64,000 bases of DNA, taken from Phytopseudomonas flavescens. Its GTDB lineage: Bacteria; Pseudomonadota; Gammaproteobacteria; Pseudomonadales; Pseudomonadaceae. The translations under genes were made by a program, and so were the position numbers. Location: the NCBI RefSeq assembly GCF_900100535.1, contig NZ_FNDG01000019.1:58892-122891 (forward strand), read 5' to 3'. Below, in pieces: positions 49,093 through 58,579 of this stretch (position 1 is the first letter of the stretch; each line of letters opens with the position of its first letter). The notes under the pieces are model-generated. The model did no database searches. It was not told the DNA's origin and worked only from the letters and a program-made list of their open reading frames with translations.

Positions 49093-50664
49093 TCAATCGA
49101 TCACCCTCCCTTTCAGGGCGAACAAGCCTTGCGGACGTTTCTGAATGAACAGGATGATCAGCGCGAGGATGAGGATCTTGCCGAGCACGGCGCCGATCTG
49201 TGGTTCGAGGATCTTGTTGGCGATCCCCAGGCCGAAGGCCGCCATGACGCTGCCGGCCAGTTGGCCGACGCCGCCGAGTACCACCACCAGGAACGAATCG
49301 ATGATGTAGCTCTGGCCGAGATCCGGGCCGACGTTGCCGATCTGGCTGAGGGCCACGCCACCGAGGCCGGCGATGCCCGAGCCGAGCCCGAAGGCCAGCA
49401 TGTCGACGCGGCCAGTGGGTACGCCGCAGCAGGCGGCCATGTTGCGGTTCTGGGTGACGGCACGCACGTTGAGCCCCAGGCGGGTCTTGTTCAGCAGCAG
49501 CCAGGTCAGCGCCACCACGGCCAGGGCGAAGCCGATGATCACGATACGGTTGTACGGCAGCACCAGGTTAGGCAGCACCTGGATGCCGCCGGACAGCCAG
49601 TAGGGGTTGGCCACCTCGACGTTCTGCGCACCGAACAGCACGCGCACCAGCTGGATCAGGATCAGGCTGATGCCCCAGGTGGCGAGCAGGGTTTCCAGCG
49701 GGCGGCCGTAGAGGTGACGAATCACCGTGCGCTCCAGCGCCATGCCGATGACGGCGGTCACGCAGAAAGCCACCGGCAGTGCCACCAGCGGGTAAAGCGC
49801 CAGGGCTTCGGGAGCGAAGCGCTGGAAGAGGATCTGCACCATGTAGGTGGAATAGGCACCGAGCATCAGCATCTCGCCGTGGGCCATGTTGATCACCCCG
49901 AGCAGGCCGAAGGTGATGGCCAGGCCAAGCGCGGCGAGCAGCAGGATCGAGCCCAGGCTCATGCCGCTGAATGCCTGGCCGAGCAGTTCGCCGATAAGCA
50001 GCTTGCGCTTGACCTGGGCGAGGCTGGTTTCTGCGGCGGTGCGCACGCCAGCGTCGCTTTCCACGCCGGGCTCCAGCAGATTTTCCAGGCGGGTACGTGC
50101 CAGCGGCTCGCCGGTTTCGCCGAGCAGGCGCACGGCAGCCAGGCGCACCGCCGGGTTGGCGTCGACCAGTTGCAGGTTGGCCAGGGCGAGGGTGAGGGCA
50201 TCGCGCACGGCGTCGTCGTCTTCCTTGGCTTGCGCCTGGGCGAGCAGCGGCAGTTGCGCCGGCTGGGCGCTCTTCTGCAATTGCTGGGCGGCGCTCAGGC
50301 GCACGGTTGCCTCACTGGCGAGCAACTGATGGCTGGCCTGGGCGTTGGCGATCAGCCCGCGCAGGCGATTGTTCAGGCGCAGTTTGCGCGGGGTGCCTTG
50401 CGGCTCGGCATCGCCTTCGGCGGCGCGGTAGCCAGCGTCGGTTTCGATGAAGGCGCGTTTGTCGCCGTCAGCGGCCACACGGCCCTGTTGCAGCGCATCG
50501 AGTAGCGGCTGGCGTGCCGGGTTGGGCATGGCGGCCCAGCTTTCCAGCTGTCTGGCTTGCTGCGTGGCGCTGGCGGCGACGAAATCGTCGGCTTCGCCGG
50601 CTTGTGCGGCCAATGGCAGCAGGAGTAGCAGGCTGAAGAGAATTCGGGCAAAGGCATGAGGCAT
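49093..50664 (-). CDS. urtB: Urea ABC transporter permease UrtB
   Basis: 523 residues from the ATG at 50664, longer than LivH-type permeases. A signal peptide (about 1-22) and a HEAT-like helical periplasmic domain (about 25-220) precede the permease core (LLLAALGLAITFGLLGVINMAHGEMLMLGAYS). The long form is the normal UrtB of this group. The transporter imports urea for the adjacent urea carboxylase pathway. Confidence 0.94.
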   Translation of the reverse strand: MPHAFARILFSLLLLLPLAAQAGEADDFVAASATQQARQLESWAAMPNPARQPLLDALQQGRVAADGDKRAFIETDAGYRAAEGDAEPQGTPRKLRLNNRLRGLIANAQASHQLLASEATVRLSAAQQLQKSAQPAQLPLLAQAQAKEDDDAVRDALTLALANLQLVDANPAVRLAAVRLLGETGEPLARTRLENLLEPGVESDAGVRTAAETSLAQVKRKLLIGELLGQAFSGMSLGSILLLAALGLAITFGLLGVINMAHGEMLMLGAYSTYMVQILFQRFAPEALALYPLVALPVAFCVTAVIGMALERTVIRHLYGRPLETLLATWGISLILIQLVRVLFGAQNVEVANPYWLSGGIQVLPNLVLPYNRIVIIGFALAVVALTWLLLNKTRLGLNVRAVTQNRNMAACCGVPTGRVDMLAFGLGSGIAGLGGVALSQIGNVGPDLGQSYIIDSFLVVVLGGVGQLAGSVMAAFGLGIANKILEPQIGAVLGKILILALIILFIQKRPQGLFALKGRVID

Positions 50665-50682
50665 GGGCGTGTCCTTGGTGTC

Positions 50683-50726
50683 CCGTGGCACAGGCGCCGG
50701 AGAACGACTCGGCGCCTGTGCCACGG
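50683..50726 (-). repeat. Perfect 17-bp stem in the urtA–urtB intergenic region
   Basis: CCGTGGCACAGGCGCCG and its exact complement are separated by 10 bases. It lies after the urtA stop and before urtB, with no T run. Probably an mRNA-stabilising or processing hairpin that keeps urtA message abundant. Confidence 0.7.
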
Positions 50727-50732
50727 TGCGGA

Positions 50733-51998
50733 TCAGTTCGACTTCACCGGGGTGTCGCCTTTCTTGTCGTTACCCTCGATGTACGGGCTCCACGGCTGGG
50801 CGCGGATCGGCCCTTCGGTTTCCCAGACCACCGAGAACTGGCCGTCTTCCTGGACCTCGCCGATCATCACCGGCTTGTGCAGGTGATGGTTCTTCTCGTC
50901 CATCTTCAGGGTGAATCCGCTCGGCGCCGCGAATTCCTGGCCGGCCATGGCCACGCGCACCTTGTCGACGTCCGTGGTGCCAGCCTTCTCGACGGCCTGG
51001 GCCCACATGTGGATGCCCACGTAGGTGGCTTCCATCGGGTCGTTGGTGACCACGGTGTCGGCGTTCGGCAGCTTCTTGGCCTTGGCGTAGGCCTTCCAGT
51101 CGGCGACGAACTTCTCGTTGACCGGGTTCTCCACGGACTGGAAGTAGTTCCAGGCCGCCAGGTGGCCGACCAGCGGCTTGGTGTCGATGCCGCGCAGTTC
51201 TTCCTCGCCGACCGAGAACGCCACCACCGGCACGTCGGTAGCTTCGATGCCCTGGTTGGCCAGTTCCTTGTAGAACGGCACGTTGGAGTCACCGTTGACG
51301 GTGGACACCACCGCGGTCTTGCCGCCGGCGGAGAACTTCTTGATGTTGGCGACGATGGTCTGGTAATCGCTGTGGCCGAACGGCGTGTAGACCTCTTCGA
51401 TGTCCTTGTCCTGAACGCCCTTGCTGTGCAGGAAGGCGCGCAGGATCTTGTTGGTGGTGCGCGGGTAGACGTAGTCGGTGCCGAGCAGGAAGAAACGCTT
51501 GGCGGCGCCGCCGTCTTCGCTGAGCAGGTACTCCACCGCCGGGATCGCCTGCTGGTTTGGCGCGGCGCCGGTGTAGAACACGTTCGGCGACATTTCTTCG
51601 CCTTCGTACTGCACCGGGTAGAACAGCAGGCCGTTGAGTTCCTCAAAGACCGGCAGTACCGATTTGCGCGATACCGAGGTCCAACAGCCGAAGGTCACCG
51701 CGACCTTGTCCTGGGTCAGCAACTGGCGGCCACGTTCGGCGAACAGCGGCCAGTTGGAGGCCGGGTCGACCACCACCGGCTCGAGCTGCTTGCCGAGCAC
51801 ACCGCCCTTGGCGTTGATCTCGTCGATGGTCATCAGCGCCATGTCTTTGAGCGAGGTTTCCGAAATGGCCATGGTGCCGGACAGCGAGTGCAGGACGCCG
51901 ACCTTGATGGTCTCGGCGGCCTGGATGCTCCAGCTCAGGCCCATGGCGGCGATGGACGCGGAGAGGGTGAAGGCCTTGATCAGGCTGCGACGTTGCAT
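50733..51998 (-). CDS. urtA: Urea ABC transporter substrate-binding protein UrtA
   Basis: 421 residues from the ATG at 51998, with GGAG 8 bases upstream. The signal peptide begins MQRRSLIKAFTLSAS; the RRSLIK pattern suggests export by the Tat pathway. Mature domain: TIKVGVLHSLSGTMAISE, a periplasmic amide-urea binding fold. First of the five urt genes and 58 bp after the GntR gene. Confidence 0.95.
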   Translation of the reverse strand: MQRRSLIKAFTLSASIAAMGLSWSIQAAETIKVGVLHSLSGTMAISETSLKDMALMTIDEINAKGGVLGKQLEPVVVDPASNWPLFAERGRQLLTQDKVAVTFGCWTSVSRKSVLPVFEELNGLLFYPVQYEGEEMSPNVFYTGAAPNQQAIPAVEYLLSEDGGAAKRFFLLGTDYVYPRTTNKILRAFLHSKGVQDKDIEEVYTPFGHSDYQTIVANIKKFSAGGKTAVVSTVNGDSNVPFYKELANQGIEATDVPVVAFSVGEEELRGIDTKPLVGHLAAWNYFQSVENPVNEKFVADWKAYAKAKKLPNADTVVTNDPMEATYVGIHMWAQAVEKAGTTDVDKVRVAMAGQEFAAPSGFTLKMDEKNHHLHKPVMIGEVQEDGQFSVVWETEGPIRAQPWSPYIEGNDKKGDTPVKSN

Positions 51999-52056
51999 GG
52001 GGCGATCTCCATTCACTAACGGTTATGGTTGTTGGCAGTGGTTCAAGGACATCACG

Positions 52057-52779
52057 TCAGCCCTGCGCCGGTACGGCCCGTTGGCGGGCCTGGTGCAGCA
52101 TGTGCAGGGTGATCTTGCGCACTTCCGCCTTGCTGACCTCTATGTGGGTCTTGAGCAACAGCTGTGCTTCTTCGCAACGGCGCGACAGGATCGCGCCGAG
52201 AATGCGTGCGTGCTCCTCAAAGGTGGCTTCCACCCGCGGCGTCTTGGTGAAGTCCAGACGACGGACGATACGAATCTTTTCGCTGATTTCGCGATGCAAT
52301 CGGGCCATCTCGCGGTTGCCGGTGGCCTCAACCAACTGGCAATGGAAACGTTCATCCAGAAGCGCGGTTTCACGACCGTCCTGCAGGCGTTGTTCAGGCG
52401 CGACCATCCAGATGCCGCGCAGGCTCTCCAGCAATTCCGGCGTCTCGCCTGCCTCGCGGTCGCAGAGGCGCTTGACCGCCGCCATTTCGAGCACGATGCG
52501 AACGTCGTAGAGCTCTTCGAAATGATGGAAGTCGAACGGCTTGACCTGCCAGCCGCTGCGGAAATACACCTCCAGGTAACCCTCGCGCTCCAGGCGATAG
52601 AGCGCCTGGCGCACCGGTGTGCGGCTGGCCGCCATGCGCTCGGCCACCTCACCCTCGCTGAAACGGTCGCCCGGCAGCAGGCGGAACTCGGAAATGTCGT
52701 CCTTGAGCTGCCCGTAGATGCGCTCGGCGAGGTTCTCCGGGCGCTCCTTGCCGCGCCTGATCGGGTCGACCAGTTGCAT
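52057..52779 (-). CDS. GntR family transcriptional regulator (FCD subfamily)
   Basis: 240 residues. Winged helix at about 20-85 (FSEGEVAERMAASRTPVRQALYRL), then an FCD ligand domain with the expected histidines (ERFHCQLVE, FEEHARIL and the KTHIE end). It starts one base after the uca stop codon, so it is co-transcribed and probably controls this island. The effector is unknown; urea or an intermediate is a guess. Confidence 0.88.
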   Translation of the reverse strand: MQLVDPIRRGKERPENLAERIYGQLKDDISEFRLLPGDRFSEGEVAERMAASRTPVRQALYRLEREGYLEVYFRSGWQVKPFDFHHFEELYDVRIVLEMAAVKRLCDREAGETPELLESLRGIWMVAPEQRLQDGRETALLDERFHCQLVEATGNREMARLHREISEKIRIVRRLDFTKTPRVEATFEEHARILGAILSRRCEEAQLLLKTHIEVSKAEVRKITLHMLHQARQRAVPAQG

Positions 52780-52780
52780 G

Positions 52781-55700
52781 TCAGGCCGCCTCGCTCGGAT
52801 CGAGGATCAGCAGCACGTCGCCCGGAGTGACCGACCTGCCCGGCTGGCAGCGCACGGCCTTGACCGTACCCGCTGCCGGCGCGAGCACGGCCAGCTCCAT
52901 CTTCATCGCCTCGACCACCAGCAACGGCGTACCGGCTTCGACGTACTGGCCGGGTTCGACCAGCACCTTCCAGACGCTGCCGCACATGTCGGCGCTGACC
53001 ACCTGGCCATCGACGGCTTCGTCCTCGTCGCTGCTGGCGACTGGCGCGGCGTGGCTGTCGGCGTCGTCGTCACGCCACAGCTGTACTTCGGTATCGAAGG
53101 CCTGCTTCTGCACCTGCTGGAAGCTGGCGATGCTGCTGGCGTTGTCCGCCAGGAAGCGCTGGTATTCGGAAAAATCGAAGGTGCTCTGCTCGATTCTGAT
53201 TTGTGCGCGGCCTTCACGGAAGGCGTCGCGGAATTCGTCCAGCTCGGTCTCGCTGACCGGGTAGAAACGCACCTGATCGAAAAAGTGCAGCAGCCACGGC
53301 TGGCCGCCCTCGAACTGGGCGTTCTTCACGAACTTGTTCCAGATCGGCAGGGTACGGCCGACCAGTTGGTAGCCGCCGGGCGAGTCCATGCCGTAGATGC
53401 ACATGTACATGCCGCCGATACCCACGGTGCCTTCGGCGGTGTAGGTACGTGCCGGGTTGTACTTGGAACTGAGCAGCCGGTGGCGCGGGTCGAGCGGCAC
53501 GGCGCAGGGCGCGTCGAGGTAGACGTCGCCGAGGCCGAGGATCAGGTAGCTGGCCGCGAAGAGGATATCGCGCACGTCCTCGCGGCTGGCCAGGCCATTG
53601 GCGCGCTGGATGAAATCGACGTTGTTCGGCAGCCACGGCGCCTGGCTGCGCACGGTCTCGCTGTAGCGGCTGACGGCAGCGAGGGTGGCGCTGTCTTCGA
53701 AGGCCATGGGCAGGTGGACGATACGGGTCGGTACCTTGAGATCCGCCACGTCGCCCAGCTCGCGTTCGAGGCGTAGCAGGTGGTCGAGCAGCGCCTGCTG
53801 ATGCAGTACACGGCTGTCGTAACGCAACTGCAGGGAGCGCACGCCCGGCGCCAGCTCTTCCAGACCGGCGAGCGGCGCTGCCTTGAGCGCTTCCATCAGC
53901 AGATGCACGCGTAGACGCAGCGCCAGGTCGAGCACGTTGTCGCCATATTCGAGCAGGATGTAGGCATCGCCAGCCTGCCGGTAGACCGCGCGCGGGCGGC
54001 TGCCATCGGCTGGCAGCTCGGCCAGCACGGTGGCTGACAGGGTGTCACCCGGCTGCAGGCTGGGCGCCGGCAACTGTACCGCGCTGACCGCGCTCAGCCG
54101 CTCGAGGCTGCCCAGTTGCGCCTGTTCCAGCGCCTGAGCCTGCTCGAAGCTGATCGGATGAAAGCGCAGGGTGTCGCCTGGCTTGACCTGGCCGACTTTC
54201 CACAGCTCGGCCTTGGCGATGGTCACCGGGCAGACGAAGCCGCCAAGGCTCGGGCCGTCCTTGGTGAGAATCACCGGGAAGTCACCGGTGAAGTTGATGG
54301 CGCCAATGGCGTATTCGCAGTCATGCACGTTGGACGGATGCAGGCCGGCTTCGCCGCCGTCGGCGCGGGTCCAGCTCGGCTTCGGCCCGGAGAGGCGCAC
54401 ACCCAGGCGGTTGGAGTTGTAGTGCACCTGCCAGTCGGCGGCGAAGAACTGCTCGATCGCTTCGGGTGTGAAGAAGTCCGGCGCACCGTGGGGGCCATAG
54501 AGCACACCGATGTTCCAGGTCGTGCCGTACTCGGGAATCAGGCTGGTATCCAGCGCCTGGGGCTCGCTGACCGGCGCCGGCGTGGTGCAGGCGGGCAGGT
54601 CCTGGGAGATGGCCAGCATGTCGGCGGTGCGCAGGGTGCGCCCGCCATGGCCGCCGAACTGGCCGAGGGCGAAGGTCGAGCGGCTGCCCAGGTACAGGGG
54701 CACATCGAAGCCGCCGCGCACGGCGAGGTAAGTACGGCAGCCGCTTTGCGCGCGGCCGAGCTTGAGCACTTGACCTGCCTTGATGGCGATTGGCGCCCAA
54801 TAGGGCACGCTCTCACCATCCAGCTCGGCCGGGCAGTCAGCACCGGCGAGGGCGATCAGCGCATCGCTGTGGAAGCGCAGGCTTGGGCCCTGTAGGGTGA
54901 ATTCCAGCCCGGCAGCGCTCTGGTGGTTGCCGACGATGCGGTTGGCCAGGCGGAACGCGTAGTCGTCCATCGGCCCGGACGGCGGCACGCCGATGTCCCA
55001 GTAGCCGAGACGGCCGGGGAAGTCCTGCACGCTGCTGTAAGTACCGGGCTCCAGCACCTCGACCACCTGCGCCGCGTAGCTGAAGGTGTCGAGCAAGCGG
55101 GTCCAGATCTGCGCGGCGTGGAAGCGCGGCTCGGCAACGACCTGGCGCAGGTAGTCGAGGTTGCTGGCGATACCGTGCAGACGGGTTTCGCCCAGCGCTT
55201 TGTGTAGCTTGGCAATGGCCTCGTCGCGCGTGGCGGCGTGGACGATCAGCTTGGCGATCATCGGGTCATAGAAGGCCGACACCTCGCTGCCGGTACTGAC
55301 CCAGCCATCGACACGGACGTCGTCCGGGAAGTGCACGTCGGTCAGCACGCCCGGGCTGGGCTGGAAGTTCTTCAACGGGTCTTCGGCATAGATGCGCACT
55401 TCGATGGCCGCACCTTGCGGGGCGCGGCTCAGGGCGACCCAGTCCAGCGCGTCGCCTGCGGCCACGCGCAGCATGCACTCGATGAGATCCAGGCCGGTGA
55501 CCATCTCGGTCACCGGGTGCTCGACCTGCAGGCGGGTGTTCACTTCGAGAAAGTAGAAGTCGTCGCGAGCGGCGTCGTAGATGAACTCCACGGTACCGGC
55601 ACTGCGGTAGCTCACCGACTCGCCCAGCTCGACGGCGGCAGCATGCAGGCGCTCGCGGGTGGCTTGCGGCAGGTTCGGTGCCGGGGTTTCCTCGACCACC

Positions 55701-56407
55701 TTCTGGTTGCGACGCTGCAGCGAGCAGTCGCGTTCTCCCAGGGCGGCCACGCGGCCTTTGCCATCACCGAATATCTGCACCTCGACATGCCGCGCCTGGT
55801 CGACGAAGCGCTCGAGGAATACCCCCGAATCACTGAAGAACTGCTCGCCCATGCGCTTGACACCTTCATAGGCGCTGGCCAGGGCCACGGCGTCGGCGCA
55901 GCGGGTCAGGCCGATACCGCCACCGCCGGCAGTGGTCTTGAGCATCACCGGGTAGCCGATGCCTTCGGCGGCCGCCAGGGCTTCTTCGAGGCTTGGCAGC
56001 AGGCCGGTGCCGGGCGCCATCGGCACCTGCGCGTCGGCGGCCAGTTCGCGAGCCCGGTGCTTGAGGCCAAACTCGCGGATCTGCGTCGGCGTCGGGCCGA
56101 CGAAGGCGATCCCTGCGCTTTCGCAGGCCTCGGCGAATTCGGCGCTTTCCGAGAGAAAGCCATAACCGGGATAGATCGCCTGGGCGCCAGTTTCCTTGGC
56201 GGCGGCGAGAATCTTGTCGATACGCAGGTAGCTGTCGGCAGCCTTGTCGCCGCCCAGCGCCACGGCCACGTCGGCATCACGTACATGCTGGGCATTGCGG
56301 TCGGCGTCCGAGTACACCGCCACGCTCTTCACGCCGAGACGCTTGAGGGTGCGGATGGCGCGGACGGCGATCTCGCCACGGTTGGCGATCAGGACTGTTT
56401 CAAACAT
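52781..56407 (-). CDS. uca: Urea carboxylase (biotin-dependent)
   Basis: 1208 residues, ATP-dependent carboxylation of urea to allophanate. Order: biotin carboxylase (about 1-450, with FETVLIANRGEIAVRAIRT at the start), KipA/AHS2 carboxyltransferase half (YSSVQDFPGRLGYWDIG), KipI/AHS1 half, and a biotinyl domain with Lys1169 in AMKM. The ATG at 56407 has GGAG upstream. Paired with allophanate hydrolase and Urt this is urea use; guanidine is the main alternative substrate in the family. Its 5' end is duplicated upstream. Confidence 0.95.
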   Translation of the reverse strand: MFETVLIANRGEIAVRAIRTLKRLGVKSVAVYSDADRNAQHVRDADVAVALGGDKAADSYLRIDKILAAAKETGAQAIYPGYGFLSESAEFAEACESAGIAFVGPTPTQIREFGLKHRARELAADAQVPMAPGTGLLPSLEEALAAAEGIGYPVMLKTTAGGGGIGLTRCADAVALASAYEGVKRMGEQFFSDSGVFLERFVDQARHVEVQIFGDGKGRVAALGERDCSLQRRNQKVVEETPAPNLPQATRERLHAAAVELGESVSYRSAGTVEFIYDAARDDFYFLEVNTRLQVEHPVTEMVTGLDLIECMLRVAAGDALDWVALSRAPQGAAIEVRIYAEDPLKNFQPSPGVLTDVHFPDDVRVDGWVSTGSEVSAFYDPMIAKLIVHAATRDEAIAKLHKALGETRLHGIASNLDYLRQVVAEPRFHAAQIWTRLLDTFSYAAQVVEVLEPGTYSSVQDFPGRLGYWDIGVPPSGPMDDYAFRLANRIVGNHQSAAGLEFTLQGPSLRFHSDALIALAGADCPAELDGESVPYWAPIAIKAGQVLKLGRAQSGCRTYLAVRGGFDVPLYLGSRSTFALGQFGGHGGRTLRTADMLAISQDLPACTTPAPVSEPQALDTSLIPEYGTTWNIGVLYGPHGAPDFFTPEAIEQFFAADWQVHYNSNRLGVRLSGPKPSWTRADGGEAGLHPSNVHDCEYAIGAINFTGDFPVILTKDGPSLGGFVCPVTIAKAELWKVGQVKPGDTLRFHPISFEQAQALEQAQLGSLERLSAVSAVQLPAPSLQPGDTLSATVLAELPADGSRPRAVYRQAGDAYILLEYGDNVLDLALRLRVHLLMEALKAAPLAGLEELAPGVRSLQLRYDSRVLHQQALLDHLLRLERELGDVADLKVPTRIVHLPMAFEDSATLAAVSRYSETVRSQAPWLPNNVDFIQRANGLASREDVRDILFAASYLILGLGDVYLDAPCAVPLDPRHRLLSSKYNPARTYTAEGTVGIGGMYMCIYGMDSPGGYQLVGRTLPIWNKFVKNAQFEGGQPWLLHFFDQVRFYPVSETELDEFRDAFREGRAQIRIEQSTFDFSEYQRFLADNASSIASFQQVQKQAFDTEVQLWRDDDADSHAAPVASSDEDEAVDGQVVSADMCGSVWKVLVEPGQYVEAGTPLLVVEAMKMELAVLAPAAGTVKAVRCQPGRSVTPGDVLLILDPSEAA

Positions 56408-56627
56408 GGTGGCTCTCCGTGGCGAGATCGCCGTGACGGGCTACGCCCGCCCGGCACTTTGACTTCGTCGCTGCGCTGCTGCGCGGCTGGTCGCCACGGT
56501 TGGCGATCAGGACTGTTTCAAACATGGCGGCTCTCCGTGGCGAGATCGCCGTGACGGGCTACGCCCGCCCGGCACTTTGACTTCGTCGCTGCGCTGCTGC
56601 GCGGCTGGTCGCCACGGTTGGCGATCA
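56373..56627. repeat. 118-bp tandem duplication at the start of uca
   Basis: Units at 56373-56490 and 56491-56608, then 19 bases of a third copy (56609-56627). The two full units differ at one position (ATGGTGG versus ATGGCGG). Each unit carries the first bases of uca, its ribosome site and 80 bp of leader. 118 is not a multiple of 3, so the copies lie in different frames. Confidence 0.95.
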
Positions 56628-56643
56628 TTACGGTCTGGAACAT
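56400..56643 (-). other. Two tandem short ORFs before uca with nested stop/start signals
   Basis: ORF one (56643 to 56518) reads MFQTVMIANRGD then QPRSSAATKSKCRAG and ends CAT GTT TGA. ORF two (56525 to 56400) reads MFETVLIANRGD and the same tail, ending the same way. In each case the TGA lies inside the next ATGTTTGA start, so a ribosome ending one could restart at the next, finally at uca (56407). Probably created by the duplication. Confidence 0.4.
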
Positions 56644-56657
56644 GTTCGTGTCCTCAA

Positions 56658-56730
56658 CGTAGGGTGGAAAACCGCGAAGCGTTTTCCACCAGCTGTTCGT
56701 TGGTGGATGGCTTCGGCCATCCACCCTACG
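56658..56730. repeat. REP-like inverted repeat, CGTAGGGTGGAT family, copy B
   Basis: CGTAGGGTGGAAAACCGCGA ... ATCCACCCTACG, with inner hairpins. It begins 15 bp before the first short ORF and ends 3 bp from the allophanate hydrolase stop codon. Confidence 0.7.
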
Positions 56731-56733
56731 GTT

Positions 56734-58539
56734 TCAGTTCTTGGCTGCTTGCTGGCTGGCGATAAAGGCGCGCCAGCCACCGAAACTGGTGATGTCTCGG
56801 GCATCGGCCAGCGCCCAGGGCTCGCAGATGAAGCCCTTCACGCTGCGTCCGTCCGCCAGGGTCAGGTTGCCGATACCCAGCGGCGCGGGGATTTCGGCGA
56901 CGAATTCGCCGAAGCGCGCCAGGGGGATGTCCCACAGCTCGACGATGATCGAGGTGCCGTCGCTGCTGCGCGCCAGGCCCGGTTTGGGCGGCACGGTGCC
57001 GGCCAGGGCGTAGAGGCGATAGTCCGGCGAGGTCAGGGTCTGCTCGACCAGCACCGCGTTGCGGGTGGTCAGCTGGACGTTCAGCGGCATGCCGGTCAGG
57101 TGTGCGCCCACCACGGCTACCCGCACGCTGCCAGCCGGCACCGACGTGGCCGGGGTTTGCGGCGGCAGCGCGCGACCGGTGGCGCCTAGGGGCAGCTCCA
57201 CGCTGGCCTGCCAGCGCTTGCCGAAGGCCGCCAGAGCCAGGTCATGCCAGGCGGGGGCGAGCAGGGTGATGCCGGCGGGCAGGCCGTCGTCGCGCAGGCC
57301 GGCAGGTATTGCCAGGGCGGCGAGGTCGGCGAGGTTGGTGAAGTTGGTGTAGATGCCGAACTGGCTGTTGAACAGTACCGGCTCCTGACGCATTTCATCG
57401 AGGCTGCGAATGGTCGGAGACGTAGGCACCACCAGCGCATCGAAACCTGCCAGCGCGTCGTTGATCCTGCGGCTCAGTTCGGCGCGCAGGTACTCGGCCT
57501 TATAGGCGTCGCAGGCACTGTACTGGTGGCCGCTGTCGACGATGCCGCGCACCACCGGATCGAGGTGCTCCACCGGCACGCCTTCCACGGCGACGGTACG
57601 CTCGGCGACCCAGGGGCCGTAATACAGCTGCTCGGCGAGCTCACGGAAGGGGTTGAAGTCGATGGTCTTGAGGGTCACACCAAGGCTTTTCAGCTGCTCC
57701 AGCGCCTGCTCGAACACGGCCTGGGTCTGGGTATCGCCGAAGAACTCCAGGCTATCTGGCACGGCGAAGGTTGGTGCGGACTTCATGCCGACAGGGGCGC
57801 TGTTGGGATTGCGGCGCGAGTAGGCATCCCCGGCGTCGTAACCGCCCGCGAGGCAGGCGACGGTTTCGGCGTCACCGACCGTGAGGGCGAATATCGAGAT
57901 GCAATCCACCGTACGACAAGCCGGCACCAGGCCGGTGTTCGGTAGCCAGCCCTTGGTCGGCTTGAGCCCGACGATATTGTTGAAGCCCGCCGGCACTCGG
58001 CCCGAGCCGGCCGTATCGGTACCCAGGGAGAGCGGCACCAGGCCGCGCGCGACCACGCTGGCCGAGCCGGAGCTGGAACCGCCGCTGACGTACTGCGGAT
58101 TGAAGCTGTTGGCGACCGCGCCGTGGGGCGAGCGGGTACCGACCAGGCCGGTAGCGAACTGATCGAGATTGGTCTTGCCGATAAGGATGGCCCCGGCAGC
58201 GCGCAGGCGCGCCACCACCGTGGCATCGGCCTCGGCGTCGTAGGCGAATTCGGGGCAGGCGGCGGTGGTGGCCCAGCCGGCGGCGTCGATGTTGTCCTTG
58301 ATGGCGAACGGCACGCCGTACAGAGGCAGCTTGTCCTGCTGGCCTTCAGCCTTGTCGAGCAGGGCCTGCAGATGGCTCAACTGGGCGTCGAGCTGCGCCG
58401 CACTGGCCAGACAGATCCAGGCGTTGTCGTCATGGCCCAGTTGCGCGCGCAGGGCGTGCAGCAGTTCGGCGGGCTGCGCGGCATCGCGGTAAGCCTGTTG
58501 CCAGTCGGCGAGGGTGAAGGCGAAGGAGGCGTTGGACAT
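56734..58539 (-). CDS. atzF: Allophanate hydrolase
   Basis: Splits allophanate into two ammonia and two CO2. 601 residues from the ATG at 58539; an ATG five codons earlier (58554) is equally plausible. The amidase-signature triad is Lys81 (FAIKDN), Ser155-157 (GGSSSG) and Ser179 (GTDTAGSG). The C-terminal domain (about 470-601, VAVVGAHLTGMPLNVQL) is the usual extra domain of AtzF-type enzymes. Read before uca with 326 bp between. Confidence 0.95.
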   Translation of the reverse strand: MSNASFAFTLADWQQAYRDAAQPAELLHALRAQLGHDDNAWICLASAAQLDAQLSHLQALLDKAEGQQDKLPLYGVPFAIKDNIDAAGWATTAACPEFAYDAEADATVVARLRAAGAILIGKTNLDQFATGLVGTRSPHGAVANSFNPQYVSGGSSSGSASVVARGLVPLSLGTDTAGSGRVPAGFNNIVGLKPTKGWLPNTGLVPACRTVDCISIFALTVGDAETVACLAGGYDAGDAYSRRNPNSAPVGMKSAPTFAVPDSLEFFGDTQTQAVFEQALEQLKSLGVTLKTIDFNPFRELAEQLYYGPWVAERTVAVEGVPVEHLDPVVRGIVDSGHQYSACDAYKAEYLRAELSRRINDALAGFDALVVPTSPTIRSLDEMRQEPVLFNSQFGIYTNFTNLADLAALAIPAGLRDDGLPAGITLLAPAWHDLALAAFGKRWQASVELPLGATGRALPPQTPATSVPAGSVRVAVVGAHLTGMPLNVQLTTRNAVLVEQTLTSPDYRLYALAGTVPPKPGLARSSDGTSIIVELWDIPLARFGEFVAEIPAPLGIGNLTLADGRSVKGFICEPWALADARDITSFGGWRAFIASQQAAKN

Positions 58540-58579
58540 GCTCTGAGATTCCATCTTGTATCCAAGTTGAAATCTCTAG

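Noticed and set aside
48862..50505. 547-codon frame antisense to urtB
   Set aside because: Gln/His/Gly/Ala-rich shadow; sense strand encodes full UrtB.
56518..56643. Remnant of a second biotin carboxylase gene (MFQTVMIANRGD)
   Set aside because: Only about 12 codons match and the rest is duplicated leader sequence, so this is a partial repeat, not a separate pseudogene.
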